Assembly (NCBI RefSeq): GCF_010015615.1
Contig: NW_024468935.1
Coordinates: forward strand, 6,851,692 to 6,915,691
Direction: 5' to 3'
Source: Cucurbitaria berberidis CBS 394.84
Taxonomy: Eukaryota > Ascomycota > Dothideomycetes > Pleosporales > Cucurbitariaceae
DNA length: 64,000 nt
Shown here: positions 11,153 through 22,874 of the stretch, in pieces
Layout of the letters: every line of letters starts with the position of its first letter
How positions within the stretch are numbered: position 1 is the first letter of the stretch
The notes under the pieces: model-generated
Database searches by the model: none
Told to the model about the DNA's origin: nothing
What the model saw: the letters and a program-made list of their open reading frames with translations, nothing else
Position numbers and translations under genes: made by a program

Positions 11153-11937
11153 GGCGATGAAGCGGGTGAGCTTTGTGTGACGCGGGCGAACTTGGGGGTA
11201 GGTGTACGGTGAAGGAAGAAGAGATGGGGAAAGGATAGGTTTATGGCGGGCTACAGGGAGACGGAAGACAAGACGCAGGCGGGTGGGCAAGATCAGAGAC
11301 GTTTCAAAAAGCGCAGCCGGGCCTGGCGAAGCAAAGGGAGCATGATACGGCCGTGGTGGAATAAGGGTTCGAGGAGACGATTGCAATCAATGTCCAATAA
11401 AGGGGGACGATGGACGGTTTAGGGCGTAGATCGTTAGTGGAGCTGGAGCTGGAGCCTGCAAAGGATCAATGGGGTGTGGTCAAGAGAATTGGCGGATGCA
11501 ATCACCTGCAACCACACCGGACGCATGCGCAGGAGGAAGCGAAAGGCGCGTATAGTCGGTGGTAATAAATGAATAGATAGACAGATAGATAATCAAGTAA
11601 GCACCATCTCACCTGCAGCAGTGGAGCCCAACAAACTATACATAATAACCGCATACCACACACGGTCGTAGGGTCGACGGCTTCCGCGACGCGCCCTATT
11701 GGCCCAACGCAAGGGCAGCCGTCCACCACCACCACCGCGCGCTTCTGCAACACCACGACATTTTTTTCCCTTCATCAAACGCCGCCTCACCCCATCGCGC
11801 ACCACTTCCCCGCCCGAACACGCCCATTGCCCGCTCCCTCTGCGATGCCCGCCTGTCCCTCCTAAACGCTGCCACTCGTCGCGCTGGCTCCCATCCCACC
11901 CCAGTCCCATCACCCTCGCGCCTCAGACGCCCGGGGG
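11153..11937. promoter_or_regulatory. divergent promoter region with GATA microsatellite
   Basis: This region lies between the coiled-coil gene (-) and the bromodomain gene (+). A short GATA-type microsatellite lies at 11571-11592 and the part nearest the bromodomain gene is C-rich, as in many fungal leaders. No protein-like frame was found. Confidence 0.45.
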
Positions 11938-14562
11938 ATGAATACTAGCGTCTCCGCCTACACCCACCTCGAGTCGCTGCTGCTGTTCCAGTGCCTGCAT
12001 GCCTATGGCGTAGGCCCTTCTGTCTTCGGCAGGATATCAGACCTGCTGAAGAAGAACCCCGACATCACCGGCCACAAATACTTCCAAGTCGGCCGTCTCA
12101 GTCCTGATGCCTTGCGCAACTTTTATCTAGAGCGGCTGAAGAGGGAGCTCGAACAGGAGCAGCGAGGCGACAGTGACGGCCAACAAGGCGACGTGTCCAA
12201 CCCAAGGAAGAGGAAGCTGCCCAGCTCGTCACTGCCCACCGTCCAGGAGTCGCTCCAGCATCGACACCTTATCCCAACGCTTGTCGCCAAGCTCTACGCT
12301 TCCTACCGCAACGAAATCACAGAGCAGATCAGAGCCGACGAGGAGAGATATGAGCGGCTGCAGCGCGAAATCAAGAGCATTGAACGCGGCGAATGGGATG
12401 ACCAATTGAGGGAGCGCGCCCACCGACGAACACCTACATCACGGAGCCCTACTGTACCCAAGAAGTCGCCACATTTAGCAAAGAAGCCCTTGCAACCCAG
12501 TCCGAGCTCGCAGCTTGTCCAGAAGGGTGCACGAGGCGAGCCCGACCATGCGCCTACACCAGATGCCTCGCAAACACCTCTAGAGCCTCCGAGGCCATTG
12601 CCAGCCCAGAATAGACAATCTCCTCCTTCTACGCGCAAGAAACAAGCCTTGACAGACCAGCGACCGACTCCTTCTACGCCACAGCCACCTACGCTCTCGC
12701 AGAATAACGAGACCCAGCCGCCAGTTCCACCGCCAAGGTTTCAGCAACCTCTGAACTCTGGCTACAACGGTGCTCCTTATCCCAATCTCTCGCCCTATTC
12801 CCAAGGACAGCAACCTCAGACGCCCCACAATACACATTCTCAGCCCGGCCCGCTCCAGAATCCTGCACGCTCGCCGCATCCCCAATCGCCAGCCCTTGGG
12901 TCACCTGGTCCCCAAATTCAAGCTCCGCTCGTCCAACCCTACACCAGCAGTGGGGTACCTCAGTATGGCCCGCCTCCAGGAGCACCCACACATTTTTCTC
13001 CAACACATCCACATTACCTACCACAACAGCCTTTGGGATCCCAATCTCCAAGCGTACAAGCTCCCTATCAGCAGCAAAGGACTCAATACCCGCAACCAGG
13101 ACAGCCGTCATATCCTATGCAGCCCCAAGTGAGCCAACCACCACCTCAGGCAGGCTTCATGCTTCCACCATTCCAGGTGTCTCCTCAAGATCCATCACGT
13201 GTTCACCACCAAGCATCTGTACCGTCGCAGTACCCGCAGGCCTCTACCCCTTTGAATAACCGACAGCCATCAAATGTACAAACGCCAGGGGCTGGCAGGC
13301 AAGGTGTCCCACCTGTGCATCCGCTAGTCATCCAAGCAAGACAGTCTTTCTCTACACCAATGAGTACACGTTCATCGCTTAGCGCTATCGGAACACCAGC
13401 ATCGGCAAAGAGCTTTTGGAAGCGACAGAGTTTTGGTGGGACACCTGGAACTCCAGGAAGTCCGCGCCCGGATGTTGAGCCTATTGATGATTTCGAGCCG
13501 TTGGTACACCCAAAATCGAGTCCTCCGAAAGCGAAAGCGCAACGTAAATCAAAAGCGAAAGGCAAAGGGAAAGATAAGGAGCCCGCGAAGGATGGAGAGC
13601 AAGAGCTTGCGCCAGATTCCGACGCAACACAGAATCTGAAGCTGTCTGATGCCCAAGAGGATGACATGCCCGAGGTCGAGACTCGATTGGGTCGGTCACG
13701 ACGCAAAGCAGCCATCAAACGGACACGGCCCGGTAGTCTTGCATCTTCTCGAGCAGGTGGCTCTACAAGAGACCGCAGCAGAAGCCACTCCATCTTGTCT
13801 CATACTGAGACAGTAGCAGCCGATAATGATTCGCAGGCGGGTCATCGCATCAAGTCCGAACGAGGGACCTCTGTTGGTGCCATCGAGGAAGAGACTGTTG
13901 GAACACCTTCCCAAGTATCGACCCGCCGACGAGGAGCTGCCGCACAAGCTCCCCCCTCAACAAGGCGAAAGCGAAATGCGCGAGAGGCATCACTGGAGGA
14001 GGCCGAGGACCAGTTCAGCTCACCTGGGCCACCGAAATCCATAATCGCTCAACGTCACTTCTCCAAAATGTGCGCTCCCATCATGAATGACATCAATTCA
14101 CACAAGCACGCATCAACTTTCACAACAGCAGTCCGCGCAAAGGATGCAGAAGGCTACTACGACATCATCAAGCGCCCCACAGACTTGAAATCCATTCAAA
14201 AAGCCATTGCGGTAGGCGCAAAGCAAGTCGCGGCAGCGGCAACCGACACCCCCGTTGGCAGTCCCGGTGGGGGCGGAGCCATCGTCGAGCTCCCCGCAAC
14301 GCTTGAAAACATGCCTCCTAAAGCGATTGTCAATGCCGCACAACTGGAGAAGGAGCTCATGCGCATGTTTGTCAATGCTGTCATGTTCAACCCTGGGGAA
14401 GATGGCGTTGTAGAGGATGCGAGGGAAATGTTTGAGACGGTGCAGCGGAGTGTGAGCAATTGGCGCAATGTGGAGCGGAGCAGTGGGCGAACGGAGGTAG
14501 AGGATACGCCGGTTGCGGAGGAGGAAGAGGTTGCACAGGTCAGCAAAAGGAGGAAGGTGTAG
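11938..14562 (+). CDS. bromodomain protein, NuA4-type (Bdc1/Brd8-like)
   Basis: A single uninterrupted frame of 874 residues. Residues 1-160 hold a conserved N-terminal block (Y-T-H-L-E-S-L-L-L-F-Q-C-L) with a charged coiled coil near 125-155 (R-A-D-E-E-R-Y-E-R-L-Q-R-E-I). Residues 165-520 are a very long Pro/Gln-rich disordered stretch. Basic patches follow, and a bromodomain occupies about 700-855, with Y-Y-D-I-I-K-R-P-T-D-L and the late M-F-N-P-G-E-D where the acetyl-lysine-contacting Asn lies. This layout, bromodomain last, matches the NuA4 histone acetyltransferase bromodomain subunit of fungi (Bdc1, Brd8 in animals). A 50-residue Gly/Ala-rich insertion sits in the bromodomain between the first helix pair. 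Nuclear location is expected. Confidence 0.8.
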   Translation: MNTSVSAYTHLESLLLFQCLHAYGVGPSVFGRISDLLKKNPDITGHKYFQVGRLSPDALRNFYLERLKRELEQEQRGDSDGQQGDVSNPRKRKLPSSSLPTVQESLQHRHLIPTLVAKLYASYRNEITEQIRADEERYERLQREIKSIERGEWDDQLRERAHRRTPTSRSPTVPKKSPHLAKKPLQPSPSSQLVQKGARGEPDHAPTPDASQTPLEPPRPLPAQNRQSPPSTRKKQALTDQRPTPSTPQPPTLSQNNETQPPVPPPRFQQPLNSGYNGAPYPNLSPYSQGQQPQTPHNTHSQPGPLQNPARSPHPQSPALGSPGPQIQAPLVQPYTSSGVPQYGPPPGAPTHFSPTHPHYLPQQPLGSQSPSVQAPYQQQRTQYPQPGQPSYPMQPQVSQPPPQAGFMLPPFQVSPQDPSRVHHQASVPSQYPQASTPLNNRQPSNVQTPGAGRQGVPPVHPLVIQARQSFSTPMSTRSSLSAIGTPASAKSFWKRQSFGGTPGTPGSPRPDVEPIDDFEPLVHPKSSPPKAKAQRKSKAKGKGKDKEPAKDGEQELAPDSDATQNLKLSDAQEDDMPEVETRLGRSRRKAAIKRTRPGSLASSRAGGSTRDRSRSHSILSHTETVAADNDSQAGHRIKSERGTSVGAIEEETVGTPSQVSTRRRGAAAQAPPSTRRKRNAREASLEEAEDQFSSPGPPKSIIAQRHFSKMCAPIMNDINSHKHASTFTTAVRAKDAEGYYDIIKRPTDLKSIQKAIAVGAKQVAAAATDTPVGSPGGGGAIVELPATLENMPPKAIVNAAQLEKELMRMFVNAVMFNPGEDGVVEDAREMFETVQRSVSNWRNVERSSGRTEVEDTPVAEEEEVAQVSKRRKV

Positions 14563-16643
14563 TACAACTTGCTCTGTTAGGACCCAACCTGATTGAGAGA
14601 CCTGTAAGGTGGAAGGGAGTAGTCTTGTTTGTAACTTTGATACCACTTTGATTTGAATCTATTTGCGTTCCAAACCGAATGCAAGCCCACTGTGCTTTTT
14701 CGACTTGCTAGTAGGGCAACTTCTGGGATCCTAATACTTTCAACACCATTACTCATAATCACGGACATGTCGCTCTCCGCTCTCCGCCGCCAAGATGTAC
14801 GGATATGAAAAGAGCCTGGGGTAGCACTTACTTTCAATCCTTCAACACAGGCAGGTATCGAATTGTGTGTCAAGCTTCCGATTCCTCCCGACGACAGTCT
14901 AGCGTTGGCTAAAGGTCATCTGCCGCGTATCCCGTACACCATTTTTCCCCTGCTCTTATTCGCGGCTTTTATTTATTTACTACATCATACCCTTTCATAG
15001 AACTGCCTAGCTCTAGTTGCTTGGTTCTAGCCATATCGTGTCTGTGCTCTTTCTATAGTTGAGTTTGTATTATGCACCATTCTAGCGGTTTACTCGTTTA
15101 GTTTATATTTCTCAGTGGCTTATATAGTGAGTTATGAATTGCCAGAGTGTTAAGACGCCGACACTCGATGTTAGCCAGCGGACTGTTATATTTGGGGTCC
15201 TTGGTATGGTATTCTTGTCCATTAACACTTCAATTAAGATCATCGACTAACGCAGTGCAAAATCAAACAAGTGCAGTTCTTGGGCGAAGTGTTCCCGGCG
15301 TGATAATTTGTAATCTCGACGAGCCATGGCAAAAGATACTTTATGTAATTTACTTAGTTTTATATAACACAAAGATTTGTTGTATATAATGAATAGGTTT
15401 GTCGAACCAAGCACCTAACTGCCCTCTGCCAGCGTATTGGTTGCACACAGAAGAGCCGGATCGCTTCATGCATATCGGCGCTGTAGGCACCTCGACATTG
15501 TAGCATGGCGTACTAGACTTGTAGCGCAGGTTCTGCTGGTCCTGTTACTATTACCAGGTCTAAAAACCACTTACCAGCTCGTGTCCCATAACGTGAAAGC
15601 ATGCACGGAGCGCCGATTATAAGATCCAACTTGTATGGTACGGTCTTCTACGTTGAGTATGCGTATCATGTCAACTTCAAAGTAGACGCTGCTATAACGC
15701 ACACAGCAAGTTTCCGCTCAGTGTTGTAGGTCTTTACGTCGCATGTATGCTTCCTCGTCCTCTTCTAGGTAGTCGTACAGGGCCTGGCAACTCCTGTGCT
15801 GGGGCTTATGTACCGTTGTCAAAGTCATCGGACATGGAACCAGTCACTGAGCGCAGGCCTTTATCACTGAAGCGCTACCGGGTGAGGCGCGTGTCCATCT
15901 CCGATATGGCAGTGTTGTGAGGTGTAGTCGCGTTTCGTGCATCGAGCTGAGATGGAAATTGGTCTTGTAGACTTCGAGGATCTCTGGGGAAAGAACGCGG
16001 TGACATTGCAAGAACGAAATCGAGAGCCTTGTTCGTGACACCGATGCGCAGGCTTATCGGGGCTACTGAGAACGGTCAGGAGACGCTGGAAGACGGGGTA
16101 TATATCGGGAGGGGGGCTCAGTGATGCCGCGAGGCGGCTTGGGAGTTGGAGAAGACGATAATTGTATCGGTGAAACGGGTGCGCTGCAGGGGCGGCCGAG
16201 GCCGATTTATCGAGGTGATGGAAGAAGATCGGAGACTGGTTACGGGGACTGGTTTATCGGATTCTGCGACTACGGTACGGTTCTAGGACTGCGAGCTTTT
16301 CGCCAATTCGATACAAAACATGACGACGATCAGCTTCCTGCCCATCATATGAGCGGTTGTAACGTGTGTTCTGTCATGTCGTGCTCTCTTGGCCCGAATT
16401 TCGGATCGCTCTTTACTGCCGATGGTTCACGATTTCAGTGGTGGTTGTGACTGACCCTAAACAAGAGATCTATTGTCATCTTAGTAAAAGCGATGAGGTA
16501 TCATATGAGAAAACAAAGAAAAAGAGAAATCATGACACACAGATGACAGACACAGCAAGGAGATTTTTTTCCCAAAGCAAACCCAGTTTTCCCCGAAAAG
16601 CAGTTGGTGTCAAAAAAGATTGAATGAGGAACTTTATTAGCGT
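14563..16643. other. long gene-poor spacer, partly AT-rich
   Basis: Two kilobases between convergent 3' ends. The part 14,900-15,420 is visibly AT-rich with runs such as TATATAG and TTTATATA; short frames here lack protein character. It could contain a mutated transposon remnant, but no terminal repeats or transposase motif could be picked out. Confidence 0.4.
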
Positions 16644-17576
16644 TCACGGATCCATCAAGAACTCCTCCAGCGAACCATCTCCCGTCCTCCACGCCTTGGG
16701 CTCTCCCTGGCCTAATTGTCCCATTCTTAACCTGTCGTTCTCGTCCTTCAAGTCGTCCCGTTCTTTCTCAATCCTCCTGATGTACTCAATGGCGCTCGAC
16801 AAAACCATGGCCTTGCTTGGTTTTGGCTGGCCCATGACCACTCCTTCGTCACTCTGTGGTAGCGTGGGCACCGCTTTCCGTAGCCTCTCGAGCTCGGAGT
16901 TGAGGCCTTCGCGGTACTTGCGCTCGACCTGGTTGTGAGGTAGACGGCCTGTGCGTTGGGATTTTGCTGCTGAGGAAGATGAGGCTGGGGATTGGGTTTC
17001 AGTAGCGTTGCGGTCAAGACGAGGCCGTCCTCGCTTCCTTTGAGGGCGCTTTGGTGTGGATTCTTCCGAGATGGAGGTGGGTGACGAGGGGCTTTCACGC
17101 TTCAGGAGGTGAGGTGAAAGGGAGGGAGAGTGTGCTTGTAGTGGTGGGTCACCACAGAGTGAGGGTGTTCGCGAAGAGGTTTGCGTCTCAGGGGAGAAAT
17201 ATGCGGACCCACTTGCCTCTAGAGAGGTCGGGTTAAGGGAGAAGCCTGAGTTGTATTGCTCGGGTGGTCCGAATTGGGAGAGGTGAGAGGGCTGTCGAAA
17301 GGCTGGGTTGTTGTTTGCGGTGGAGATGCCAGTGGGTGGTAAGGTGGGATTGCTAAAGTCCTCTGGTTTGGAGGGGTAGCCCGATTGCATCTCCACTAAT
17401 GTGAGCGGTCGGTCGAGGAAGGGGTCGGGCTCGAAGAAGGTATTCGAGGCGTAATTTGGTGATGTTGTGTAGGCGTCGCCGACATAGGATCTGTCGAATT
17501 GATCTGGATATGACATGATGTCTTGTAGAGGAGAGTAATCGAGATTAGCTATCCTCGGGTAGACGCAAAAGTTCAT
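16644..17576 (-). CDS. bHLH transcription factor
   Basis: Single exon, about 310 residues from the ATG at 17576; a second in-frame ATG at 17516 (M-S-Y-P-D-Q) is an alternative start. Residues 1-180 are Pro/Ser/Asn-rich, followed by a basic stretch P-Q-R-K-R-G-R-P-R. The bHLH domain lies near residues 210-285: basic region H-N-Q-V-E-R-K-Y-R-E with the H-E-R DNA-contact pattern, helix 1 L-N-S-E-L-E-R-L-R-K, a loop of about 20 residues, and helix 2 K-A-M-V-L-S-S-A-I-E-Y-I, continuing into a short leucine-zipper-like tail. It resembles small fungal SREBP-like or SclR-type regulators but has no membrane spans. E-box binding is expected for the family; targets are unknown. Confidence 0.85.
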   Translation of the reverse strand: MNFCVYPRIANLDYSPLQDIMSYPDQFDRSYVGDAYTTSPNYASNTFFEPDPFLDRPLTLVEMQSGYPSKPEDFSNPTLPPTGISTANNNPAFRQPSHLSQFGPPEQYNSGFSLNPTSLEASGSAYFSPETQTSSRTPSLCGDPPLQAHSPSLSPHLLKRESPSSPTSISEESTPKRPQRKRGRPRLDRNATETQSPASSSSAAKSQRTGRLPHNQVERKYREGLNSELERLRKAVPTLPQSDEGVVMGQPKPSKAMVLSSAIEYIRRIEKERDDLKDENDRLRMGQLGQGEPKAWRTGDGSLEEFLMDP

Positions 17577-19471
17577 CGAGGTGGGAGTGTCCCGAAGCCA
17601 ATGAGGGATGTAGTAGGTTGGAGGCTTGATCAAAGCGGTGGGTGAAGGAGGATGGGATATTGTAATGTATGGTCTTGACGAGTCAAGGTAGATTGCTGGT
17701 CGAAGCGGCGGAGATTTGTTTAAGAGGAGGGAAATACGAGGTTGGTCTTCGCATCGACGATTGGAGAGGGTAAAGGATGCCCAAGTAGGTAATGGTCAAG
17801 CTTGGTCTTGTGGCCGAGGATCAATAACGTCTGCCAGTCAAGTTGATTGCGTCTCGCTTGTAAGGTTTAGGGAAAGATGGTTGCAGGAGGTAATGCGGTT
17901 CCAACTGAAATCCGCAAGCCAGATGATGATCTATTAATTCCTTATGCTGCAACGGGAGTGGCCCTGTTCCGCTCCCCGCGTGCTTGACTAGCAAGCCTAT
18001 CCTAAGTCATAATCCCAGCGCTAGCAAAAAACGCAGTATGTCGAACGATTAACAGCTCACATCGGTACCGTCCGGTCGAGGGATACCATTTGGAGCCGTA
18101 GTTGGCCCAGATTGTGTGTGGCCGCGGCTGTGTTTCCCGCATGGTGGCATATGCGCGCGCCGAAAGTGGGTTGCCGGCCCGCCGAGAAGTGTATTTGCGG
18201 CGCAGGGGATTCAAAGGATTTCGCGGTGAGTACATGGCACCCACTAGAAGACTCTCTACTAGCTGATTCTCTATGCATGGAAAAGGCGGCGCTTGACGGA
18301 ACGCCGACCACATGCGGTCTTATTAACCATTGCGAGGGCAGAAAGTTGGCGCAATCTGTCGAATGGCCGATCCCACAGGCCGTCTACAACTAAGATGGCA
18401 TCCACAAAGACCATGCTGCCAGTTATTCTCCATGCACCACGTGGTTGAAGCGTTGCACACCCTTAGCTCTCCCAAAGCTCGAGTAGATGTTGTCTTGTGG
18501 CGAACTGGTGGTAAATCGGCCCTGAAAGACCCGAGAGCGAAGTTTCACCGCCCGCGAAACTTCCTCAACACCATTGTGGATCAGAGAAACGTCTGTCTCG
18601 GCCATGTGACCGAGACTATTCCCGGATTACATACTAGTGGCCGCTTCCGGTAGCGAGACAGCTTTGGAAGACACGGCTGCAGAATGGACGTGGCTCTCGT
18701 TCTCATTTTGCCGTGACTGAGTTGCTTGGGGGTAATGGTGGTTGACGTTGTTGCTGCTAGAGGGCCTTGGGTTACATGACAGTTTTTCCATGGCAATAGT
18801 AGGAAGGAGTGCCATCTCTGGAATGGCCTACTAAGAACCTGGTGGCAGGCGAGCACCCCGCGGACAGTCCCGCCAGTTGTCCCCACAAGGCTGAAGAGGA
18901 TATCTCGGATCTGAGTATAGTAGCGAGATCTTGCATTGTAAGAACTTTTCCGTGCACGGGTGGCCGTGGTGATTTTCGCAGCGGTTGGAGTTGGGCTGGT
19001 GATTGTGGCGTGAGACTGGTCCGACTCGTCCCGAACGGGTAGAGTCGCAAAACAATGGCCAACAATAGCCAACAATGGCCACCATGCCCAGCCCTTGAGA
19101 CCTGCCAACAGTCACGTCGTTGGAGCGTGTGCAACGTACCGCGTCTTAGCTATAATCTTTCAGGTGCCGTTCGGGCTGCGAGCTGCGTCATCGTCATTTC
19201 TTCTACCTGCCCAGGTCCAACAAGGAAAAGATGCCCACTGCAGTCGCTTCGTGAGACATGGAACCGCTTGTCTGCGCTGTAATATCGCAGCTCCATACCC
19301 TTCAGAGTCACCCTCTCTAGTCGAATCTCCGATCCATAATTCGGTAGCCGGGGATGCCAAAGCTGTTGTTGCGGGTGACGGCAAGGCGTCGCGTCCAAGT
19401 GAGCTGTCCACCAGGCAGCCACAGGGCCCCTCAACCTCAACCTCAACCTCGACGTACCTTCAACCTTCAAC
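17577..19471. promoter_or_regulatory. divergent intergenic region, 1.9 kb
   Basis: This holds promoters for the bHLH gene (-) and the phosphoesterase gene (+). Several open frames of 60-180 codons exist on both strands but none has domain-like composition or splice-linked continuation. An A-A-C-A-A-T-G-G-C-C-type short repeat lies at 19,051-19,083. Confidence 0.4.
19431..19470. repeat. TCAACC hexamer repeats in a 5' leader
   Basis: Three perfect TCAACC units are followed by degenerate CTTCAAC copies, ending one base before the ATG of the phosphoesterase gene. This CA/CT-rich leader is typical of fungal 5' UTRs. Confidence 0.6.
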
Positions 19472-20538
19472 ATGTCCACAAAGACTAGCACAACGACAGT
19501 GGCACCATCCACCCATGTCAAAACCCGCTTCCTCATTATATCAGACACTCACTCCGCCGCCCCCGCGCAAGAATCCACGAATAACAATGTCCCCTTCCGT
19601 TCCCCGCTCCCAAAGGCGGATGTGCTGCTCCACTGCGGTGATTTGACCATGGTGGGCCACCTGCACGAGTACGAGCAGACCTTGGACATGTTGAATAATA
19701 TCGACGCCGACTTGAAGCTAGTAATCGCTGGGAACCACGACATTAGCCTGGACGCAGAGTACTACGACAGAAAAGGCCAATACATGCATCGACAGGACGG
19801 ATATGACAAGAAACTGCCGCAGAAAGCCATGGACTTTTGGAAGGGCGAACGCGCGCAGAGAAGTGGCATTGTATACCTAGAAGAAGGAACTTACATGTTC
19901 GCGCTAAAGAACGGAGCGAATCTGCGAGTAGGCGACGAGGACATATCCCTGAATCTCTTGGTATTCGCAGAGCTAACACTCACAAGGTTTATGCTTCACC
20001 GTATCAACCCGAATTCTGCGACTGGGCCTTTCCTTACTTCCGCAATCAAGATCGCTACAATCTCCCTGAACAATGCACCCCATACGCTGTACCAATCGCC
20101 GAGAATCCCGTGCCTGATTTCCCAGCTGTCGACGTGATGATGACGCACGGCCCACCAATGGGTGTCCTAGATGTAACCAGGACGGGCGAAAACGTGGGAT
20201 GCCAACATCTCCTACGAGCTGCTAGACGCTGCAAACCGCGCCTACATTGCTTCGGCCATATCCACGAGGCATGGGGTGCTCAGCGAGTACGTTGGAAAGA
20301 AGGAGATGAGCTGGATGTAAAGTCTGAAGACCATTTTCAAAAACTTGATGCGATTGAGCCGGATAAAGGGAAGATGGCCGAGGAGAGAGCAGCGAGTGTG
20401 AATATCTGCCATGGTTCCGAAACAGCGGTCGAATTTGGGAAGGAAACGCTCATGGTCAACGCAAGCATCATGACGATTAGGTACAAACCGTGGAACGCGC
20501 CGTGGCTGGTTGATTTGGATCTTGAAAGGGCCAAGTGA
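19472..20538 (+). CDS. calcineurin-like metallophosphoesterase
   Basis: Two exons (19472-19927, 19987-20538) give 335 residues. All metal-binding blocks of the family are visible in order: D-T-H (S-D-T-H) near residue 25, G-D (H-C-G-D-L) near 55, G-N-H-D (I-A-G-N-H-D) near 90, T-H-G-P-P in exon 2, and G-H-I-H (C-F-G-H-I-H-E) near 245. These form the di-metal centre that hydrolyses phosphoesters. Architecture and length fit the MPPED1/2-like (UPF0046) group common in fungi; the substrate is not known. The acceptor at 19986 is AAG rather than the commoner CAG/TAG, but joins N-L-R to V-Y-A-S-P-Y-Q-P-E-F cleanly. There is no signal peptide, so a cytosolic enzyme is inferred. Confidence 0.85.
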
Positions 20539-22874
20539 TGGCCGAACGATAGACAGACACTGCTATCCCCAATCTCACCATATTCCTCGGGAGAAAGTTG
20601 TTCGCTTCAGCTCCTCCAGCTCGCACATGCGGCGTACAACCTTGTTAGACAATCCTTTCGGTTTCCGAGATCGACATTCGGCCAATGAAGCTCTAGAGAG
20701 ATTTTCAAGCAGATCGGGCTGACGTTGGGCCACGAGCACGGTCTCAAACAACGAAGGAGCAGGCTATAGGCTTCCTACCGACTTCCTCTCATATGGCCCA
20801 GTTTTCACTTCATTCTCTGCAAAATGCCCCAAGTATCCGGATGTGCCGGTATTTTCCAACGTTTCCCGCTCCGCCAAGTGGGTCGAGGGAGCGGAGGGAC
20901 ATTAGTTTGCACACGCTAAAAGGCCCACTTCATATCAAGCACATGAAAGACATGTGCTTGTCGATGTCGATGTGCCAATCACATTGTATGTGTCCAACAC
21001 ATGCTCCTGTCACGTCGAGTAGCTGTCAGTAAGGCATTGGATTCTTCCCCATCGGAGTATTGCTGATATAGTATCTGTTCTGCAACCCTGTCTTGTGATT
21101 TTATTCCCCATTGAACTGTCGTAATTCGACGACATGTCCCCGCACCCCGGAGAGCCGTTGCGCCGTTTGTTTTAGAGGTTAGGATCGAAACCTCATCACC
21201 GCAATCCTTCAACGAGGCATGCCCCATTAGAAATCAGCACTAGCAAAGCAACAAGAAGATGAATCGGAAGCAGGTGGATCGTACACTAGCATCAAGACGT
21301 CACATTCGCACCGGGCTCACATGAAGATAATTACAAGTAGTTTTCAGAATCAAGGAAACGACGTACTGCTCGGCCTGTCGTCGGTAGCCGAGTGATCTTC
21401 TCCCGCATATCCCTGTGACGTTGATGCTTGGTATGGATACGTATCGGTCGTAACAGAACTGTCTAGGTTTTTGACAATCAATGGATAACAGGTTTTGCTG
21501 GCCGGTGACAGAATCTGAACTGGAAGTTTTTTCTTTGCTTCAAGAGTGTAGAGTCCGCAGTGATTGGTATTATTTGCGATTGATTTGAGGCCCTCGTAGC
21601 AACACAAGAGACCAGCGAAGCATTTTTGCGCGATGACGATGAGCTGCAGTGGCAGGAGAGATCAAGGACGTTCAGCTGAATTGGAGCACAAATTTAACGA
21701 GGGACTTGAATACATGTTCCTGGCATGGGCTTGGAGTGATAGGTGCTATTCGGCCAATCTATCGGGGACTTTGTGAGAGAACGGTGTCGATCAATACACG
21801 TATTTGCAGCTTGTAGCTTCCCAACTCTTGACGTCCTACTCTGTACTTCGCGTGGTTGACCCTGGTTATGTGTCACCAAGGATGGTCCGCGTCTTTCGTG
21901 TCTCACAATCGAGTGTTCAGTCAACGTTACTATTTACACCTGATAAACAGTCAATTTTTATGCTTGTGCTTAGTTTTCTCCAGCTTTGGCTTCAGCCCTA
22001 CATTCCTCGTATGATGCGGAGGAAACTCCGATACAACAAGTAGAATCATGGGACTAGGTAGCTTTATTGATGTCCAAGCCAAGCCGAGGATCAGCAATAC
22101 TAGCTCTGTTTCAGCTACGCTTGGACGCTGTACCCAAGTATCGAGCGCTCAGCAAACGCTTGGAGTTTGCGCTCGCAACAGCTGGCAAGTAACCGCACGC
22201 GGCTCCATGTTGACAGCACACAGGGCTTGCTTTTGCAGGTTCCACGACGGCATCATCAAGCAAACGGGCGTGACGCCTGTGCTGCTGTCTGGAGGACGCC
22301 TCGATGGCGTCGCAAGATGGGTCGTCGCACAGGAGTTCCGAAGTATGGAGCCAGCGGAGAGCCTTGGGCGGACTGCAGCAGCGCGTTGCCTGGCCCTTGG
22401 CGCCTCTGACGACCACAGGGGGCATCGCCGACGTAGTGCTACGCCTAGGCCGGCAAACTGCTCCCAGCGTCGCTCAGACATGGTCATGGTCAGTCAGCGG
22501 TGGGTGGGCCAAGGCAGAGGGAAAAGAAGTTTGTGCCGCGTAGCCCGTCTTGTCGGCCTCAGCAGGCCCTTGGGAGCGAGTTGCGCCAGGTCCGTCGGGC
22601 CCTGCGCTGATTGGCCGGATGCGTCGTCTCGTCCATTGCCCAGCGAAAATGCCCAGGCTTGGAAAGAAGAGCCAAGCCCAAGACTATTCTCCCAAGGCCT
22701 TGAGAGCGTAACTACTATGTAACGAGACGTCTTGTCTCTCCTGGGGGCAGCCTCTGCCTCTTGTATAACATGCTCGTCGTCTCGTCGACTTCGCATGTCT
22801 TCTCCAAGGCCCGCCGTCGTCCGCTGATGCCCGCCTACCCATAGCGCGACCCCTACAGACCACTACCGGCGGCC
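20539..22874. other. long gene-poor spacer, 2.3 kb
   Basis: This is the largest gap in the window. An inverted repeat lies at 20936-20960. A 224-codon open frame on the plus strand (22048-22722) has random-looking Arg/Ser-rich composition and is not called. The last 200 bases form the leader and promoter of the membrane-protein gene. Confidence 0.4.
20936..20960. repeat. perfect 10-bp inverted repeat with 5-nt loop
   Basis: CAAGCACATG is followed by AAAGA and then by CATGTGCTTG, its exact reverse complement. It lies in a non-coding stretch with further CACATG copies nearby. It could form a hairpin in RNA or be a dimeric binding site; no function is known. Confidence 0.7.

Noticed and set aside
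18581..19108. 175-codon minus-strand open frame with a hydrophobic N-terminus
   Set aside because: No family resemblance, overlapping frames of similar quality on both strands, and no conserved motif.
22048..22722. 224-codon open frame on the plus strand
   Set aside because: Arg/Ser/Gln composition looks like translated non-coding DNA, the opposite strand is equally open, and no domain or splice continuation is seen.
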